A DNA stretch of 64,000 bases from Planctomycetaceae bacterium (GCA_014762625.1 JABURQ010000023.1:16908-80907); one strand, 5' to 3'. Counted from the stretch's first letter, positions 9,362 to 21,500 are shown. Translations and numbers: made by a program. Notes: generated by a model from the sequence alone, not told the origin.

Positions 9362-10108
9362 CTAAGTTTCGTGACTGTCGGGATTTTCGTGGTAATGGCA
9401 TTTTCCGACGTAGGCTTCTTCGAGCCATCGCACGACCGTTTCCGGATCATCGGTGACCCCGAGTCGTCCGATGTCTACGGAATCAATGTAACCGCGATTG
9501 AAAGTGAAGTCTCTCAACCAATCCAGAAGCGGTTGCCAGTAATCACTTCCAAATAGAATCACGGGGAAGTCAGCGATCCGCCCCGTTTGAATCAACGTCA
9601 ACGCTTCAAACAACTCGTCCAGCGTCCCAAAACCGCCCGGAAAAATCACAAATCCATGCGAATACTTCACAAACATCATTTTCCGTACGAAGAAATATTT
9701 GCACTCGTAGGAATGGTCGAGATAGGCATTCGGTTTTTGTTCGTGAGGCAGATGAATATTCAGGCCCACAGATAACCCGTTGCCTTCCTGGGTCCCTCTG
9801 TTCGCCGCTTCCATGATTCCGGGACCGCCGCCGGTCACGACATCGAACCCCTGAACCGCCAGATGCCGACAGACTTCTCGCGTCTGCTGATAAATTTTGT
9901 CGTCCTCGTTTTTCCGCGTGCTGCCGAAAATCGTGACGACTTTTTTCGATTTTTCCAAAGCGCGAACCAGAGTTTCCATCCCCTGGACAAGATCGCTTTG
10001 AATGCGAAGCACTCGCCAGGGATCTTCGTAAAGAAAACCAGTCTCTTGCACCGATCGATCGAGAAACTCGAACTCCGGAGTCTCTCGGGAAGATGAAGGT
10101 TCCGTCAT
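9362..10108 (-). CDS. LOG family protein (TIGR00730-type nucleotide N-glycosidase)
   Basis: This 248-residue protein belongs to the LOG family, once annotated as lysine decarboxylase. Characterised members hydrolyse nucleoside 5'-monophosphates, for example cytokinin ribotides, to base and phosphoribose. The two family signatures are clear: a GGGPGIMEAANRG loop near residue 107 and PGGFGTLDELFE near residue 167, with the catalytic Arg/Glu pair lying in these motifs. The ATG at 10108 has GGAG seven bases upstream; a TTG at 10123 would add five residues. It lies 72 bp upstream of the HlyD gene on the same strand and could be co-transcribed, but no functional link is evident. Whether the physiological substrate is AMP or another nucleotide cannot be read from the sequence. 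Confidence 0.88.
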   Translation of the reverse strand: MTEPSSSRETPEFEFLDRSVQETGFLYEDPWRVLRIQSDLVQGMETLVRALEKSKKVVTIFGSTRKNEDDKIYQQTREVCRHLAVQGFDVVTGGGPGIMEAANRGTQEGNGLSVGLNIHLPHEQKPNAYLDHSYECKYFFVRKMMFVKYSHGFVIFPGGFGTLDELFEALTLIQTGRIADFPVILFGSDYWQPLLDWLRDFTFNRGYIDSVDIGRLGVTDDPETVVRWLEEAYVGKCHYHENPDSHET

Positions 10109-10230
10109 GTATTTCTCCAACAAGACGCAGTAAGACTCGTTTTCTGGACGCCGTCAGTCGCCGGGATTTGTTAGTTTGTAGGAAATCAAAGATTGGGGAT
10201 TCAAGGAGTCGATTTATTTTTTTAGCATAA

Positions 10231-12148
<1,918 letters not shown>

Positions 12149-12152
<4 letters not shown>

Positions 12153-12457
12153 GAGAGCAATCCAAAGACCATCTGCGAGAGAAGATTCGTCGGCCCGATT
12201 TACGCGGTACGATGCGGAAAGACTTTGTTCGTTATCGGGCCAGGGAAGAAGGACATGGAACTTTTTGGCGGTCTCTCAGTATCCTCGGCGGTGTGGGATG
12301 GCCGATTGTGCTGCTGTCCGTCGGCGGTGCTGTTCTGGGGCGCTGGCTGGATCGGATCTGGGAGACCAATCTTCGGATGACACTCACACTGATGTTCGCC
12401 GGTGTGTTAATCGGCAGTTTGTCGGCATGGCACCTGATTCAAGGAACTCGGAAATGA
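12149..12457 (+). CDS. atpQ: N-type ATPase AtpQ-like membrane protein (AtpZ/AtpI-related)
   Basis: This 102-residue protein has a basic, charged N-terminal 38 residues followed by two hydrophobic helices (about 43-66 and 74-96), the second ending in a short basic tail. Between or at the ends of the helices are GRWLD and the GxxxG-like SVGGAVLG. Size, two-helix topology and place between atpC and atpR match AtpQ of N-ATPase operons, which is distantly related to AtpZ/AtpI assembly or Mg-uptake proteins. It overlaps both neighbours by ATGA. The identity rests mainly on position and topology because the sequence is poorly conserved. Confidence 0.8.
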
Positions 12458-12699
12458 ATCCCAACTCCCTACTTTGGCTGGCCGCGGGACTGATCACGGG
12501 GCTGGCTCACGCCGGACTCATCTATCGAGAAACGCGCCCGCCTTTCGTCTTCTTGGGAGCGGCTTTGTTTCGATTGCTGTTGGTGGGGGCCGTGTTTGTG
12601 GGGGGCGCTTTGTCCGGACATTTACTGGAAACCACCCTCGGCTGGCTCGCCGCTTATCCCGTGACGGTTCTTGTGATCGCGACTCGGAAAATAACATGA
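12454..12699 (+). CDS. atpR: N-type ATPase AtpR-like membrane protein
   Basis: This 81-residue, very hydrophobic protein has three predicted membrane helices (about 4-20, 28-49, 56-75). An arginine, FRLLLVG, lies inside the second helix. AtpR of N-ATPase operons has the same size, three helices and conserved polar residues in the membrane, and it has been proposed to interact with the c ring. The ATG is fixed by the ATGA overlap with atpQ, and its own stop overlaps atpB the same way. A longer reading of this frame from 12109 only overlaps the upstream genes and has no support. Confidence 0.82.
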   Translation: MNPNSLLWLAAGLITGLAHAGLIYRETRPPFVFLGAALFRLLLVGAVFVGGALSGHLLETTLGWLAAYPVTVLVIATRKIT

Positions 12700-13370
12700 A
12701 CGACTTTCACATATTCGACGACCCAGTCATCTTTCAGATCGGGGCTCTCCCCGTCACGCGGACCATCCTCACCACACTCGGAGTCTCTGCGGTGTTGACC
12801 GGATTTGCGGCGATGATCTGGTTGACATTGCGAACGCGTCCGAACAGTACGTTGGCGACTGTTGGAGAAATGCTGGTCTCGGGGCTGGACGACCTGGTCT
12901 CTGATATAGTCGGACGTCGAATCGACTGGTTGGGTTCTTTTTCCGGCAGCCTGTTTCTCTTCATCACCGCATGTAATCTCTCCGGTCAGCTTCCCGGAAT
13001 CTCTCCCCCGACGGCGAACTTGATCACGACCTCTGCCCTGGCGATCGTTGTTTTTCTGGCGGTCCCCATCGTCGGGATTTCATCGCGCGGTTTTTGGGGC
13101 TACCTGCGTCATTATTTTTCGCCGAATCCCATTCTATTTCCTCTGCATTTGATCTCGGAATTTTCTCGAACGCTGGCATTGGCTGTCCGTTTATTCGGAA
13201 ACATTATGTCGGGCCATTTGATCGTTGCCCTGTTGGTCGCGTTAGCCGGAGTTCTGGTGCCGACTCCTCTGATGGCGCTCGATTTGTTGATCAGCCTCCT
13301 GCAGGCTTATATTTTCACATTATTGAGTACCGTTTATGTTGGAGCCGCCTTGCGAGGAGCGGAATCTTGA
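12696..13370 (+). CDS. atpB: N-type ATPase subunit a
   Basis: This 224-residue membrane protein is subunit a, the stator half-channel. It has about five to six helices and the key signature SEFSRTLALAVRLFGNIMSGH near residues 150-170, whose RLFGN arginine is the essential one facing the c ring. The last helices contain LLQAYIFTLLSTVYVGAAL, equivalent to the conserved Q/Y-containing final helix. At 224 residues it is shorter than the Escherichia coli protein, as usual in N-ATPases. The ATG at 12696 overlaps the atpR stop as ATGA; earlier in-frame starts would overlap atpR heavily. A 139-bp gap to atpE is the largest inside the operon and I see no gene in it. Confidence 0.92.
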   Translation: MNDFHIFDDPVIFQIGALPVTRTILTTLGVSAVLTGFAAMIWLTLRTRPNSTLATVGEMLVSGLDDLVSDIVGRRIDWLGSFSGSLFLFITACNLSGQLPGISPPTANLITTSALAIVVFLAVPIVGISSRGFWGYLRHYFSPNPILFPLHLISEFSRTLALAVRLFGNIMSGHLIVALLVALAGVLVPTPLMALDLLISLLQAYIFTLLSTVYVGAALRGAES

Positions 13371-13509
13371 AAACTTTACCCGATGGGGAGTCGACAGGAT
13401 AACCGGGAGTCATCATTCTGGAAAAGAGAAACACGGAGAAACCTCCCGAAGACAGACACTAATGAGTGTGGTCACAAGTTCTTGAAAATCGAGTTGTTGG
13501 GAGCACTTT

Positions 13510-13782
13510 ATGGATGCGGAAACTTCACAGACGATTCTGGTAGCCGTCTCAATCTTTACCTGCGGATTAACGACTGCGCTCGGGGCTGTCGGGGCTGCTG
13601 CTGCGGAAAGCCGGATCGGTTCAGCCGCCATGGATGCCATGGCTCGCCAGCCGGATGAAACCGCTTCTATTACCCGCAACTTGTTCGTCAGTCTGGCGAT
13701 GGTCGAATCGACGGCGATTTTCTGCCTCGTCATCGGTCTGATTCTGTTGTTCGCCAATCCTCTGATGTCGACGGGGGGTTAA
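13510..13782 (+). CDS. atpE: N-type ATPase c subunit (rotor ring), two-carboxylate type
   Basis: This 90-residue, two-helix proteolipid forms the rotor ring. Helix 1 ends in GAVGAAAAESRIG and leads to the RQPD polar loop; helix 2 contains AMVESTAIFCLV. The glutamate in the EST motif is the ion-binding carboxylate, and EST is the signature associated with sodium-type sites. The helix-1 glutamate in AAAES lies 15 residues before the loop proline, the place where Ilyobacter-type sodium rings carry glutamine 32, so there are two carboxylates per site. N-ATPase c subunits often show this pair. One such ring, from Burkholderia pseudomallei, was reported to be proton-specific, so sodium coupling cannot be assumed. 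Confidence 0.93.
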   Translation: MDAETSQTILVAVSIFTCGLTTALGAVGAAAAESRIGSAAMDAMARQPDETASITRNLFVSLAMVESTAIFCLVIGLILLFANPLMSTGG

Positions 13783-13789
13783 GCGATTC

Positions 13790-14548
13790 GTGTCTCCCGC
13801 ATTGACCACATTCCTGTTTGAAGTTGCGAACTTTCTGATTCTGACCGTGGTGCTCTCCTGGCTGTTGTTTCGCCCCGTTCGATCCGCCATCCAAAAGCGA
13901 CGCGCTCAAATCAACGAGAAAGAGACTGCAGCCGACCGGAAACTGAAGGAGGCCGAGCAATCGCGTCAGGAAATTGAAAAACGACTGGGGGAACTTGATG
14001 AAGAGCTGCGCCGAAAAAGAAAAACGTCGCAGGAGCAGGCGGATCAGGAAGCGGAACGCATTCTCTCGGAAGCTCGAGAAGATGTGGAACGTCAACGAGA
14101 AGCCCTCAAGAGACAACTCGTGACGTTGGAAGACGCCCGCATGGACCGTATTTCCAGAATCGTGGCAGACATCAGCGGTCAAGCCGTGCGGCAATTACTC
14201 CAGCAGGCGGCGAACAGCGATCTCGATCGCGCGTTGTTGAACGAAGCGTGTCAGCGTCTCCAATCTTTGACCGGGGACTCGCTCTCTCCCGTGATTGTTG
14301 AATCATCCAGAGAGCTCTCCGCGGAAGAACGGGAATCGATTCAGTCGGCCTGCGAGAACCGAGCCGAAGAAATCGATTATCGTCAAAACGAGCAGATGGC
14401 GTTCGGATTGAAAATTTCCACCAGTCGCGGATTGATTGATATCTCCGATTCGGGAATCGCGGATTTCGCCAAACGTTCCCTGACATCGGAACTGAATTCA
14501 CTCGCTCACACAAACCACAAGCCCGCACAACATGCCGAATCCCGTTGA
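13790..14548 (+). CDS. atpF: N-type ATPase b subunit with delta-like C-terminal extension
   Basis: This 252-residue protein starts with one membrane helix (about 5-27), ending in the b-subunit motif LLFRPVRSAIQKR, then a long charged coiled coil (about 35-135). The last hundred residues differ from an ordinary b subunit. The segment PVIVESSRELSAEERESIQS followed by FGLKISTSRGLIDISDSG resembles the C-terminal domain of the delta subunit (LxxxQxxxL, then GxxIxxxxxxIDxS). The operon has no separate delta gene, so this tail probably anchors the peripheral stalk to alpha. The start codon is GTG at 13790, eight bases after the atpE stop. The gene overlaps atpA by 17 bases. Confidence 0.88.
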   Translation: MSPALTTFLFEVANFLILTVVLSWLLFRPVRSAIQKRRAQINEKETAADRKLKEAEQSRQEIEKRLGELDEELRRKRKTSQEQADQEAERILSEAREDVERQREALKRQLVTLEDARMDRISRIVADISGQAVRQLLQQAANSDLDRALLNEACQRLQSLTGDSLSPVIVESSRELSAEERESIQSACENRAEEIDYRQNEQMAFGLKISTSRGLIDISDSGIADFAKRSLTSELNSLAHTNHKPAQHAESR

Positions 14549-16049
14549 CAAGCTTGAAGAGATCCTCACGTCTGCCGGACGGGACTTGGATTTGTCTCGA
14601 TCCTTTCAGCCGCGAGGAATCATCCGTCGAGTCGGAGACGGTGTGGTCTTTATTTCGGGGCTGGAACAGGTCGGCTATGAAGAGTTATTGCTTTTCGATA
14701 GCGGGGCCTACGGCATGGCTTACGATATTCGTGAAAACAGCGTCGGCAGTCTCATTCTTTCCGGGGGAGTGAATCTTACTGCGGGAGAAGGGGTAGTCGC
14801 GCTCGGTCAACTCCCAACCATTCCCGTCGGTGAAGAGACTTTGGGCAGAATCCTCGATCCGCTGGGAAATCCGCTCGACGACGGTCCGTCCCTGAACACG
14901 GAGTTACGGCTGCCTGTGTTTCGGACGGCGCCCGAAATTATTGAACGTAAGAGCGTTGATGAGCCGATTTTGACGGGCGTGACGATGATCGATGCGGCCA
15001 TTCCGATCGGTCGCGGGCAGCGAGAATTGATCATCGGCGATCGAAATACCGGAAAATCGGCTCTCGCCATCGACATCGTCTCCAATCAGAAACAGGGAGA
15101 TGTGGCTTGTGTGTACGTCTCCATCGGCCAGCCGATGTCGCGAGTGCTCGCGCTGCGGGAAACTCTGATTCGCGCCAAGTGCTTCGAGAACACCGCGATT
15201 ATCGCGGCGGATTCGTCGATGTCTCCCGGCCTGCAATATCTCTCGGCTTATGCGGGAGCTTCGGTGGCGGAATATTTTCGAACCGCAGGGCGTCACGCGC
15301 TTGTCGTGTATGACGATCTGACCAAGCATGCGGATGCGTATCGCGAACTGGCGCTCCTGTTGGAACGTCCGCCGGGGCGAGAAGCGTTTCCGGGGGACAT
15401 TTTTTCCATCCACGCAGAATTACTCGAACGAGCAACCGCGTTACGGAAGGACGCGGGTGGAGGTTCCGTCACCGCCCTCCCCATCATCGAAACGACCGAA
15501 AGCGATATCTCCGCCTACATCCCCACCAATCTAATCTCCATCACCGATGGCCAAATCTATCTCGATACAACCCGCTTCGAGAGAAATCAACGCCCCGCGA
15601 TCGATATCGGCCGCAGCGTTTCGAGAATCGGATCGGCAGCACAACTGAAGTCGATTCGGGAAGCGTCTCGTAATTTGCGAATTTTAATGTCCCGGTTTGA
15701 GGAAGTGGAAAATCTCTCTCGCATTGGACTGGATGTTGACGAAAAAACGATGAAAACGCTTCGTCGTGGCCGACTCATGAGAGAACTCCTCAGACAACCA
15801 AGATTTGCTCACCGTTCTCCCGCCGAACAGATTCTGACTTTGACGGCGGTTCAGGAAGGCTGGCTCTCGGAATTAAAGATTGAAGAGGGGCGATCGGCGA
15901 TTTCGGATCTTCTATCGGCGGCGCAACAGGAAGCTCCCTCGCTGATCGAAGCACTCAATCAGGGGGAGATGCCGGAAGGATGGAAAGAGAAATTCCACGA
16001 TCTGGCTGAGCGCATCCTGGGTGAACGAAAAAGCGAGCCAGAACCATGA
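14532..16049 (+). CDS. atpA: N-type ATPase alpha subunit
   Basis: This 505-residue protein is the nucleotide-binding, mostly non-catalytic alpha subunit. Walker A GDRNTGKSA lies near residue 171. Further on are VYVSIGQPMSRV, the segment LVVYDDLTKHADAYRELALL with Walker B, and RPPGREAFPGDIFSIHAELLERA near 290. The arginine-finger region SRIGSAAQ is near 362. Length and motifs are normal. It overlaps atpF by 17 bases at its start and atpG by 4 at its stop. Alpha after F and before G, with no delta in between, is the N-ATPase order. Confidence 0.95.
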   Translation: MPNPVDKLEEILTSAGRDLDLSRSFQPRGIIRRVGDGVVFISGLEQVGYEELLLFDSGAYGMAYDIRENSVGSLILSGGVNLTAGEGVVALGQLPTIPVGEETLGRILDPLGNPLDDGPSLNTELRLPVFRTAPEIIERKSVDEPILTGVTMIDAAIPIGRGQRELIIGDRNTGKSALAIDIVSNQKQGDVACVYVSIGQPMSRVLALRETLIRAKCFENTAIIAADSSMSPGLQYLSAYAGASVAEYFRTAGRHALVVYDDLTKHADAYRELALLLERPPGREAFPGDIFSIHAELLERATALRKDAGGGSVTALPIIETTESDISAYIPTNLISITDGQIYLDTTRFERNQRPAIDIGRSVSRIGSAAQLKSIREASRNLRILMSRFEEVENLSRIGLDVDEKTMKTLRRGRLMRELLRQPRFAHRSPAEQILTLTAVQEGWLSELKIEEGRSAISDLLSAAQQEAPSLIEALNQGEMPEGWKEKFHDLAERILGERKSEPEP

Positions 16050-16879
16050 AAAACGTTCACGAGCTTGAGAAAAGATACCATTCGTTAAAAACGCTCTCCG
16101 AAGCGGTCTCCGCCATGAAATCGCTCACCGCTCACCATTTTCGACAAACTCGCAACAGCCTGCCCGCAGCGCGCGCGTATGAAGAAATGATTGAACGCAT
16201 TGTGGCCTGTATCGATCTCCCGCGTCCCGAACGCGAACACACCAGCCGAGGGGTTCTCCTGATTGCCGGCGATCTGGGACTTTGCGGCGGCTACAATACC
16301 CAACTCCTGAATGAAACCATCGAATACTTCCAGCAAAACAAAGTAGCGCGATTCTACTGCGTCGGTCAGCGTCCTGTTAACGGATTATCTCGCGCCGGTA
16401 TCTCCGTCTCCCGGCAATATCAAACTCCCACCAGTGTGGACGGATTGACAGAGGTGCTGCTGCAACTCGTTCAGGACGTCATGGTCGATTATCTCGACGA
16501 AAAATTTGAGAGTCTGGACGTCATTTCGGCGAAATTTGAAGGGGTCGGCCAGTTCCAACCGGTGACGACCTCTGTGTTGCCGGTGGAGATTTCTACCGAG
16601 GAAAAAGTTTTTGATCCTTCTCCCTACGTCGACAGGGATCATCTGGTGGCGGTGGCACTCCGCGAATATCTTTTCATCCAGTTGTTTCAATCGCTGTTGG
16701 ATTCCCTCGCGTCGGAAAATGGAGCCCGCATGCTGGCGACCCAATCCGCGGGAGACTGGCTCTCCAACAAGCTCGGCACCAATCATCGCCAGTTGATGTC
16801 GATGAAACGAGAAGCCGCCACCCAGGAAGTTCTGGAGATCGCTGCTTCGCTCCGCGGGGCACCGTCAGATGAACTCTGA
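16046..16879 (+). CDS. atpG: N-type ATPase gamma subunit
   Basis: This 277-residue protein is the central-shaft gamma subunit. The N-terminal helix (VHELEKRYHSLKTLSEAVSAMKSLTAHHF) and the C-terminal helix (SENGARMLATQSAGDWLSNKL, ending QEVLEIAASL) form the coiled-coil shaft. Between them lies the Rossmann-like domain with LLIAGDLGLCGGYN, the family's conserved GDRGLCGG-like loop. It is the last gene of the operon and converges on the 497-residue membrane-protein gene, whose stop lies 83 bases further. The C-terminus diverges from Escherichia coli gamma, as usual in N-ATPases. I found no convincing terminator in the short gap. Confidence 0.92.
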   Translation: MKNVHELEKRYHSLKTLSEAVSAMKSLTAHHFRQTRNSLPAARAYEEMIERIVACIDLPRPEREHTSRGVLLIAGDLGLCGGYNTQLLNETIEYFQQNKVARFYCVGQRPVNGLSRAGISVSRQYQTPTSVDGLTEVLLQLVQDVMVDYLDEKFESLDVISAKFEGVGQFQPVTTSVLPVEISTEEKVFDPSPYVDRDHLVAVALREYLFIQLFQSLLDSLASENGARMLATQSAGDWLSNKLGTNHRQLMSMKREAATQEVLEIAASLRGAPSDEL

Positions 16880-16962
16880 GTCACAGAAGCCGCCCCAACA
16901 ACTTAACAGTCGCGTTTGATTGGCGCGGAACCGCGAAGTGCGTTGAACAGGGACAGAGTGAC

Positions 16963-18456
16963 TTACTCACCCTGATTGGTGGCTTTATTGACCTGATCGA
17001 TCTCACCTTGAGAGGGGCGGATTAACTCGAAATACTTGCGGATCGTTTGTTTGTGTCCGAGCGGGATCGGCTCGTTATCGAGTACGGATTCACTGAGTTG
17101 CCCGTACTTCTGAACCTGTTCTCGATATTGTCGGGCGGCGACTTGTTTTTCCGGATCGGACGAAAGCGTTTCCGTTTCCACATCGCCCCCTTCCGATTCC
17201 TGGCCTTTGATTTTCATTTCGTTTGGGGATTTGAGGAGAGAGGTTTTGTCTCCGGGCTGATTTCCGCTGGCCGCGAGCCCCCAATTGTTCCCACCCTTTT
17301 TGTTGCCGGAAGATTTCGATTTACATTCGGACTCACATTCGCCTTTGCATTCAGAGAGGCATTTGCATTGCTTCATTAACAAATCGGAAAGTTTTTTGCG
17401 TCGTCCCTGTTTGCGGCACTCTCCGGCCAGTTTGGCGATTCCGTCCTGGAATTTTTTGCGGTTCCCCTGACTGAGAGACTGGGAAATTTGGTTGGCGGCT
17501 TCCTTTAAGGTTCGATTCGATCCTCCACCGGAATTCTGAGCCGCTTCTTCCAATTTTTCTTTGAGTGCTTTTTCCGTTTGTCGGTCGAGCTTCGGGAGAT
17601 CCACCTGTTCCAGCTTCGCCGCCGCTTCTTCCATCTTTCCTTCCGACATGGCTTGACCGGCTGCGGCGAGCGGCTCGGCCAGCTCGAACGCTTTACCCAT
17701 CGCCTGCAATGCCAATTCGGTTCCGGGATCGTTCAGCTTTTGCTGATGCTTCTTGAGCATCGTTTCCATCAAGGATAAGTTGGCGAGCGCTTCTTTTGGA
17801 TCGGTGGTCGGTTCTTTGAGAAGCGTAATCTGTTCCGACAAATCCTCGAGCAGTTTTTCAATTTCGGGGTCGATCTCCTGCTCGTTAAATTCTTCGAGCT
17901 CCTGAAGACTCTCCTCCACATGATTGGCTTGATTCAAGACCACCTCGTTTCCGACGGGGGCGGCGTTCACAGATTCTTGCGGCGTCAACAGCACAAAACT
18001 CAAAGCCACCGCCAACCCAGTGGTGAGAATGCCCCACGTCCACGATCGCGGCGATTTCAGCGGAGCGACTGTTTTGGGATCGATTTTAGAGAGGTGCTGG
18101 TTAGTATCAGCAAGCTGAAGTTGATAAATGGGGGTTTGTTGATCGGGTTTCGACAAAAAACGAAGAGCGCTTTCCACACGATCTTTGAGTCGATAACTGC
18201 GATCAATTTCAGTCGCCGCACCGTGAACGCTCTGAGGACGGAGACAGGCGAACAACGCGCCGATTGAGGGGGGAACGGACAAGATCCCTGCGATCAACGG
18301 CCAAGAAACCGCCGCATCAGACAAAAAGCCGACCAGAGCGGTCAGACATCCGGCCAGCCCTCCGACGAGTAAACCGATGGAGACGCATTTCCAAAGCCAA
18401 AGTCTTTGGAGTCTCGAGCGTACGGAATCGATCTGCTTTTCGATCTCAGTCATCAT
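16963..18456 (-). CDS. membrane-anchored coiled-coil protein with a cysteine stripe
   Basis: I do not recognise a named family with confidence for this 497-residue protein; the layout recalls DUF4175-like proteins. It has two membrane helices close together (about 17-40 and 49-68) and a third at about 131-153. After this comes a long acidic helical region (about 170-360) rich in Glu, Leu, Lys and Gln. At about residues 360-377 there is a CxCxxxCxxxCxxxC run (CKCLSECKGECESEC), so four cysteines recur every fourth residue and would lie along one face of a helix. A low-complexity Gly/Asn/Lys stretch follows. The gene lies 81 bp downstream of the giant TPR gene on the same strand and is probably its operon partner. 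The cysteines could bind metal or form disulfides if the region is exported. Confidence 0.7.
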   Translation of the reverse strand: MMTEIEKQIDSVRSRLQRLWLWKCVSIGLLVGGLAGCLTALVGFLSDAAVSWPLIAGILSVPPSIGALFACLRPQSVHGAATEIDRSYRLKDRVESALRFLSKPDQQTPIYQLQLADTNQHLSKIDPKTVAPLKSPRSWTWGILTTGLAVALSFVLLTPQESVNAAPVGNEVVLNQANHVEESLQELEEFNEQEIDPEIEKLLEDLSEQITLLKEPTTDPKEALANLSLMETMLKKHQQKLNDPGTELALQAMGKAFELAEPLAAAGQAMSEGKMEEAAAKLEQVDLPKLDRQTEKALKEKLEEAAQNSGGGSNRTLKEAANQISQSLSQGNRKKFQDGIAKLAGECRKQGRRKKLSDLLMKQCKCLSECKGECESECKSKSSGNKKGGNNWGLAASGNQPGDKTSLLKSPNEMKIKGQESEGGDVETETLSSDPEKQVAARQYREQVQKYGQLSESVLDNEPIPLGHKQTIRKYFELIRPSQGEIDQVNKATNQGE

Positions 18457-18537
18457 TGCTCCTTCACAGGGAAGACAGGCTTACTGACTTACTGAACCAG
18501 ACAATCATTGTGTACGAATGATCCAGAAAATACCAGA

Positions 18538-21500
18538 CTATTTTTCGGTCGACGAAGATTCTGTGGATGAGACCGCTTTTTCATCGAGGGATTCCTCGGG
18601 AACTTTGACCGTAAACCGTTTAATGAACACGGAAAGCAGCGAATCCGGGTCGCTGGTGAGGCATTTCAATTCAATCTTGGCCGGGTTTTGCCCCGCCAGA
18701 GCCGTGCCTACTAATTGAAATTTCTCCGAGTCGCTCTCCGCGTAGAGGCAGTGCAATATCCCGTCACGACGAATGACTCGGAAGCGACCGCTGTCAGCGG
18801 TTAGCTGAGTTTCGTAATTGCGGGCGATGAGCTCTCCCGCCAGGTCGAAAAATTGAACGCTCGATTTCAAGATTCGCTGACCTGAAGAATTCACCATCGA
18901 GGCGAATTCGACGAACTTTGCCGGATCGTTTCCATAATTGACGCGGAGAAAGATTCCTGCTCCCCATCCTTTAGGGGGGCCAATCTGAAGCTCGTCGAAA
19001 TCGATGGTGGTCTGGAAATCACCTGACAGCGATTTCGAGAACGCGATCATCGGGTAGCTTTTATTTTCGGGAAGCTGTTGACCGGGAATGTTCAATAACA
19101 ATTCCAACCCTCGCTCTTCGGCGACCACGGTTCCGGGTGATCCCCCCCACTCGATTCCCAAACGACTCAATCCCTCCAGATTCTCCACTTCGGAAAAATC
19201 GAGCAGCGATTTCCAATCAGCCGCGACATTGGGATAGGGACCGTTCTCGGGATACGCGAGTTGCTGTTGGTCGACGGTGGGTAAAGTTTTCGGCCAATCT
19301 CCCCGATAGATCAGTTTTCGGACGCGGCATTGCGTCTGATCGCTATACCGAAACAGTCCGAACTGTCTTCGGTTCGGAGGAAGTTCGACTTGATATCGCG
19401 CGACTTCCCGTTCGTTGACCGAGACGGTCAATCGATCTTCGACTAACTGCAGACGGATCGAGTTCCAAGCGTTGGGTTTGAGGGGCACCGACGATTCGGC
19501 ATCCTTGAGATCGAACGTGTTATCAGGACTCAGGCCGCTTTTTTCGAACTGTGCATGAGTCAGTTTGTGCCCTCGTATGCCCTCGGGCGCGATCAGAAAC
19601 GCGACGTTTCCGACCGTGGGATGCACTTCAAACTCTCCCGGAACATAGAAGGTTTCAAACTCGATCGTCCCATCCTCTAACATCGGCCTCTGATAATACA
19701 AACACGATTGACGATATTTTGCGGAACGGTCGCTGCGAAGATTTCCCCGGATTTCATCGCCGACCTTTTGCCAGGGAGCGTTTTGAGCGTCTTCGTTGAC
19801 CCGAAACCAATCGTTGTAGTAATCGGCTCGAAACGCCGCCCAGTCCCAGATATCTATCAACGAAATTTGATCGGGAATTTTCGGTTCTCCCACGATACGG
19901 AGATTTCGAACCCAGCTATCTCTCCCTGGATCTTGAGCCTGGATCACGATCCAGGGATCGGGATGAGGTAAGAGCGTCTGCTCGTGAAGCGTTTCTCCAT
20001 CGACGATTGTGGTCACGCGATTGCCGTCTACCTGGACCCGAAATTCGGTCAGCCAGGGTCGATTTTTCAGAATGTCGAGTTTCGCGGCGACGTCTTGTGT
20101 TCCGTGCATCATCTTATTAATTCGTGTGTGTTTGTAGTCGTAAAGCGGTTCGGCGGAATGCATGCCGTAGGCGACAGAGACTTCTCTCCAGCCGTGCAAG
20201 GATCGTTCGAAAACGATCTCAAATTTGCCGGTCAGCGGTGATTGGAAATAGAGCTGGCTCCAGGTTTGAGAGGGGATGTGTTGAATAACTCCGCGATCGT
20301 AACGCCATCGCGAAGGAATATGGCCTTCGGCGGCGGTTTGAGATTTGAGGTAGGGCACCTGCTTCCACTGAGTGAGTGGATCGGTCGGAGATTCTGGGTA
20401 CTGCCCCAACTTTGTCTGGATCTTTCCGGCGAGTGAATCCAGGTCTTCCCGATAGGAATTGTTGCTCCCATCCGTCCGCTGAGCGTGACGCATGTGAAAC
20501 GCAACGTCGAAAGCGGCGAACCGATATTGGGGGCGAGTGGCGGCGTAGAGGACGGGAACGAAATGAGCGGCGCGATCCGGTCGAGGCCGATTTTTGGGGA
20601 TTCCCTGTTTTTGTTCGATGAGAATTTTCTTGAGCCCTTGTAAGACTTCTTCCTCGTCGTCGGCCTGGATGGCGATCAGAAGCAACAGTGCCGCCTTGTT
20701 GCGGTCGGAGCTTCCCCCCCATGTTTGGAGCGGCTCAACTTTCTGTTTCAGACCCTCCAGTTTTCCGAGTTTATCGGCGACTCGGACTAATTCGATCGCC
20801 GGGCAGAGAACTCCGTCCAAGAGATCGGGATAACCATGAAACGAATCGTCTGGATCGATAGGGCCTCGTTCGAAGTGCAGGCGAATGTCGCGATGTTGGT
20901 CGTTCCGGAGGACCCATCGAGATAACAGTTGATAGGCTTGCTCATCAGGTAACGAGCGGGCCTGATTCACAACGGCATCCGCATTTTTCAGAAAGAGAAT
21001 GTTCTGAAAAGATCGCGAGACAATCCATTGCCCTTTCGGGTCGAGTTCAGAGTTCGTCGCCAACAGATTCTGTTTGACATCCTCCGTCAATTTTTCAGGC
21101 CAGGGACCGCTGAGAGTCGCCTTCCGGATTTGCATACCCTCCTGCTTGAAGCGAAACAGGCCGAATCGCGGCATCACCTCTGCATCGAGTGGGAATTCGT
21201 AGATCTCGGTGTCGTTGAGGATCAGAGACGCCATTTTTCCGTGGCGGGTCATAACGACCTGATTCCAATCCCCCGGATTCAGGGGGAGTTTTTCGGGGCC
21301 GCGACGATTCTTGGCGACCGTAATTTGATTCGCCGAAGAGACCTCAGCCACTTGCTGTTCGATCGACTCGTCCACAATCCAGTGTTCGGTGACACCATCT
21401 TCGTTCAATAGAAACGCCGTCCGTCCGAGTGTGGGATGACCGACTTTGGAGCCGGGGGAATAGAAAAATTCATACTGAAAGGTTTCTCCGTCGAGCAGCG

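Noticed and set aside
12474..12695. Upstream extension of the AtpB frame
   Set aside because: It overlaps atpR out of frame and adds Arg/Gly-rich residues unlike subunit a.
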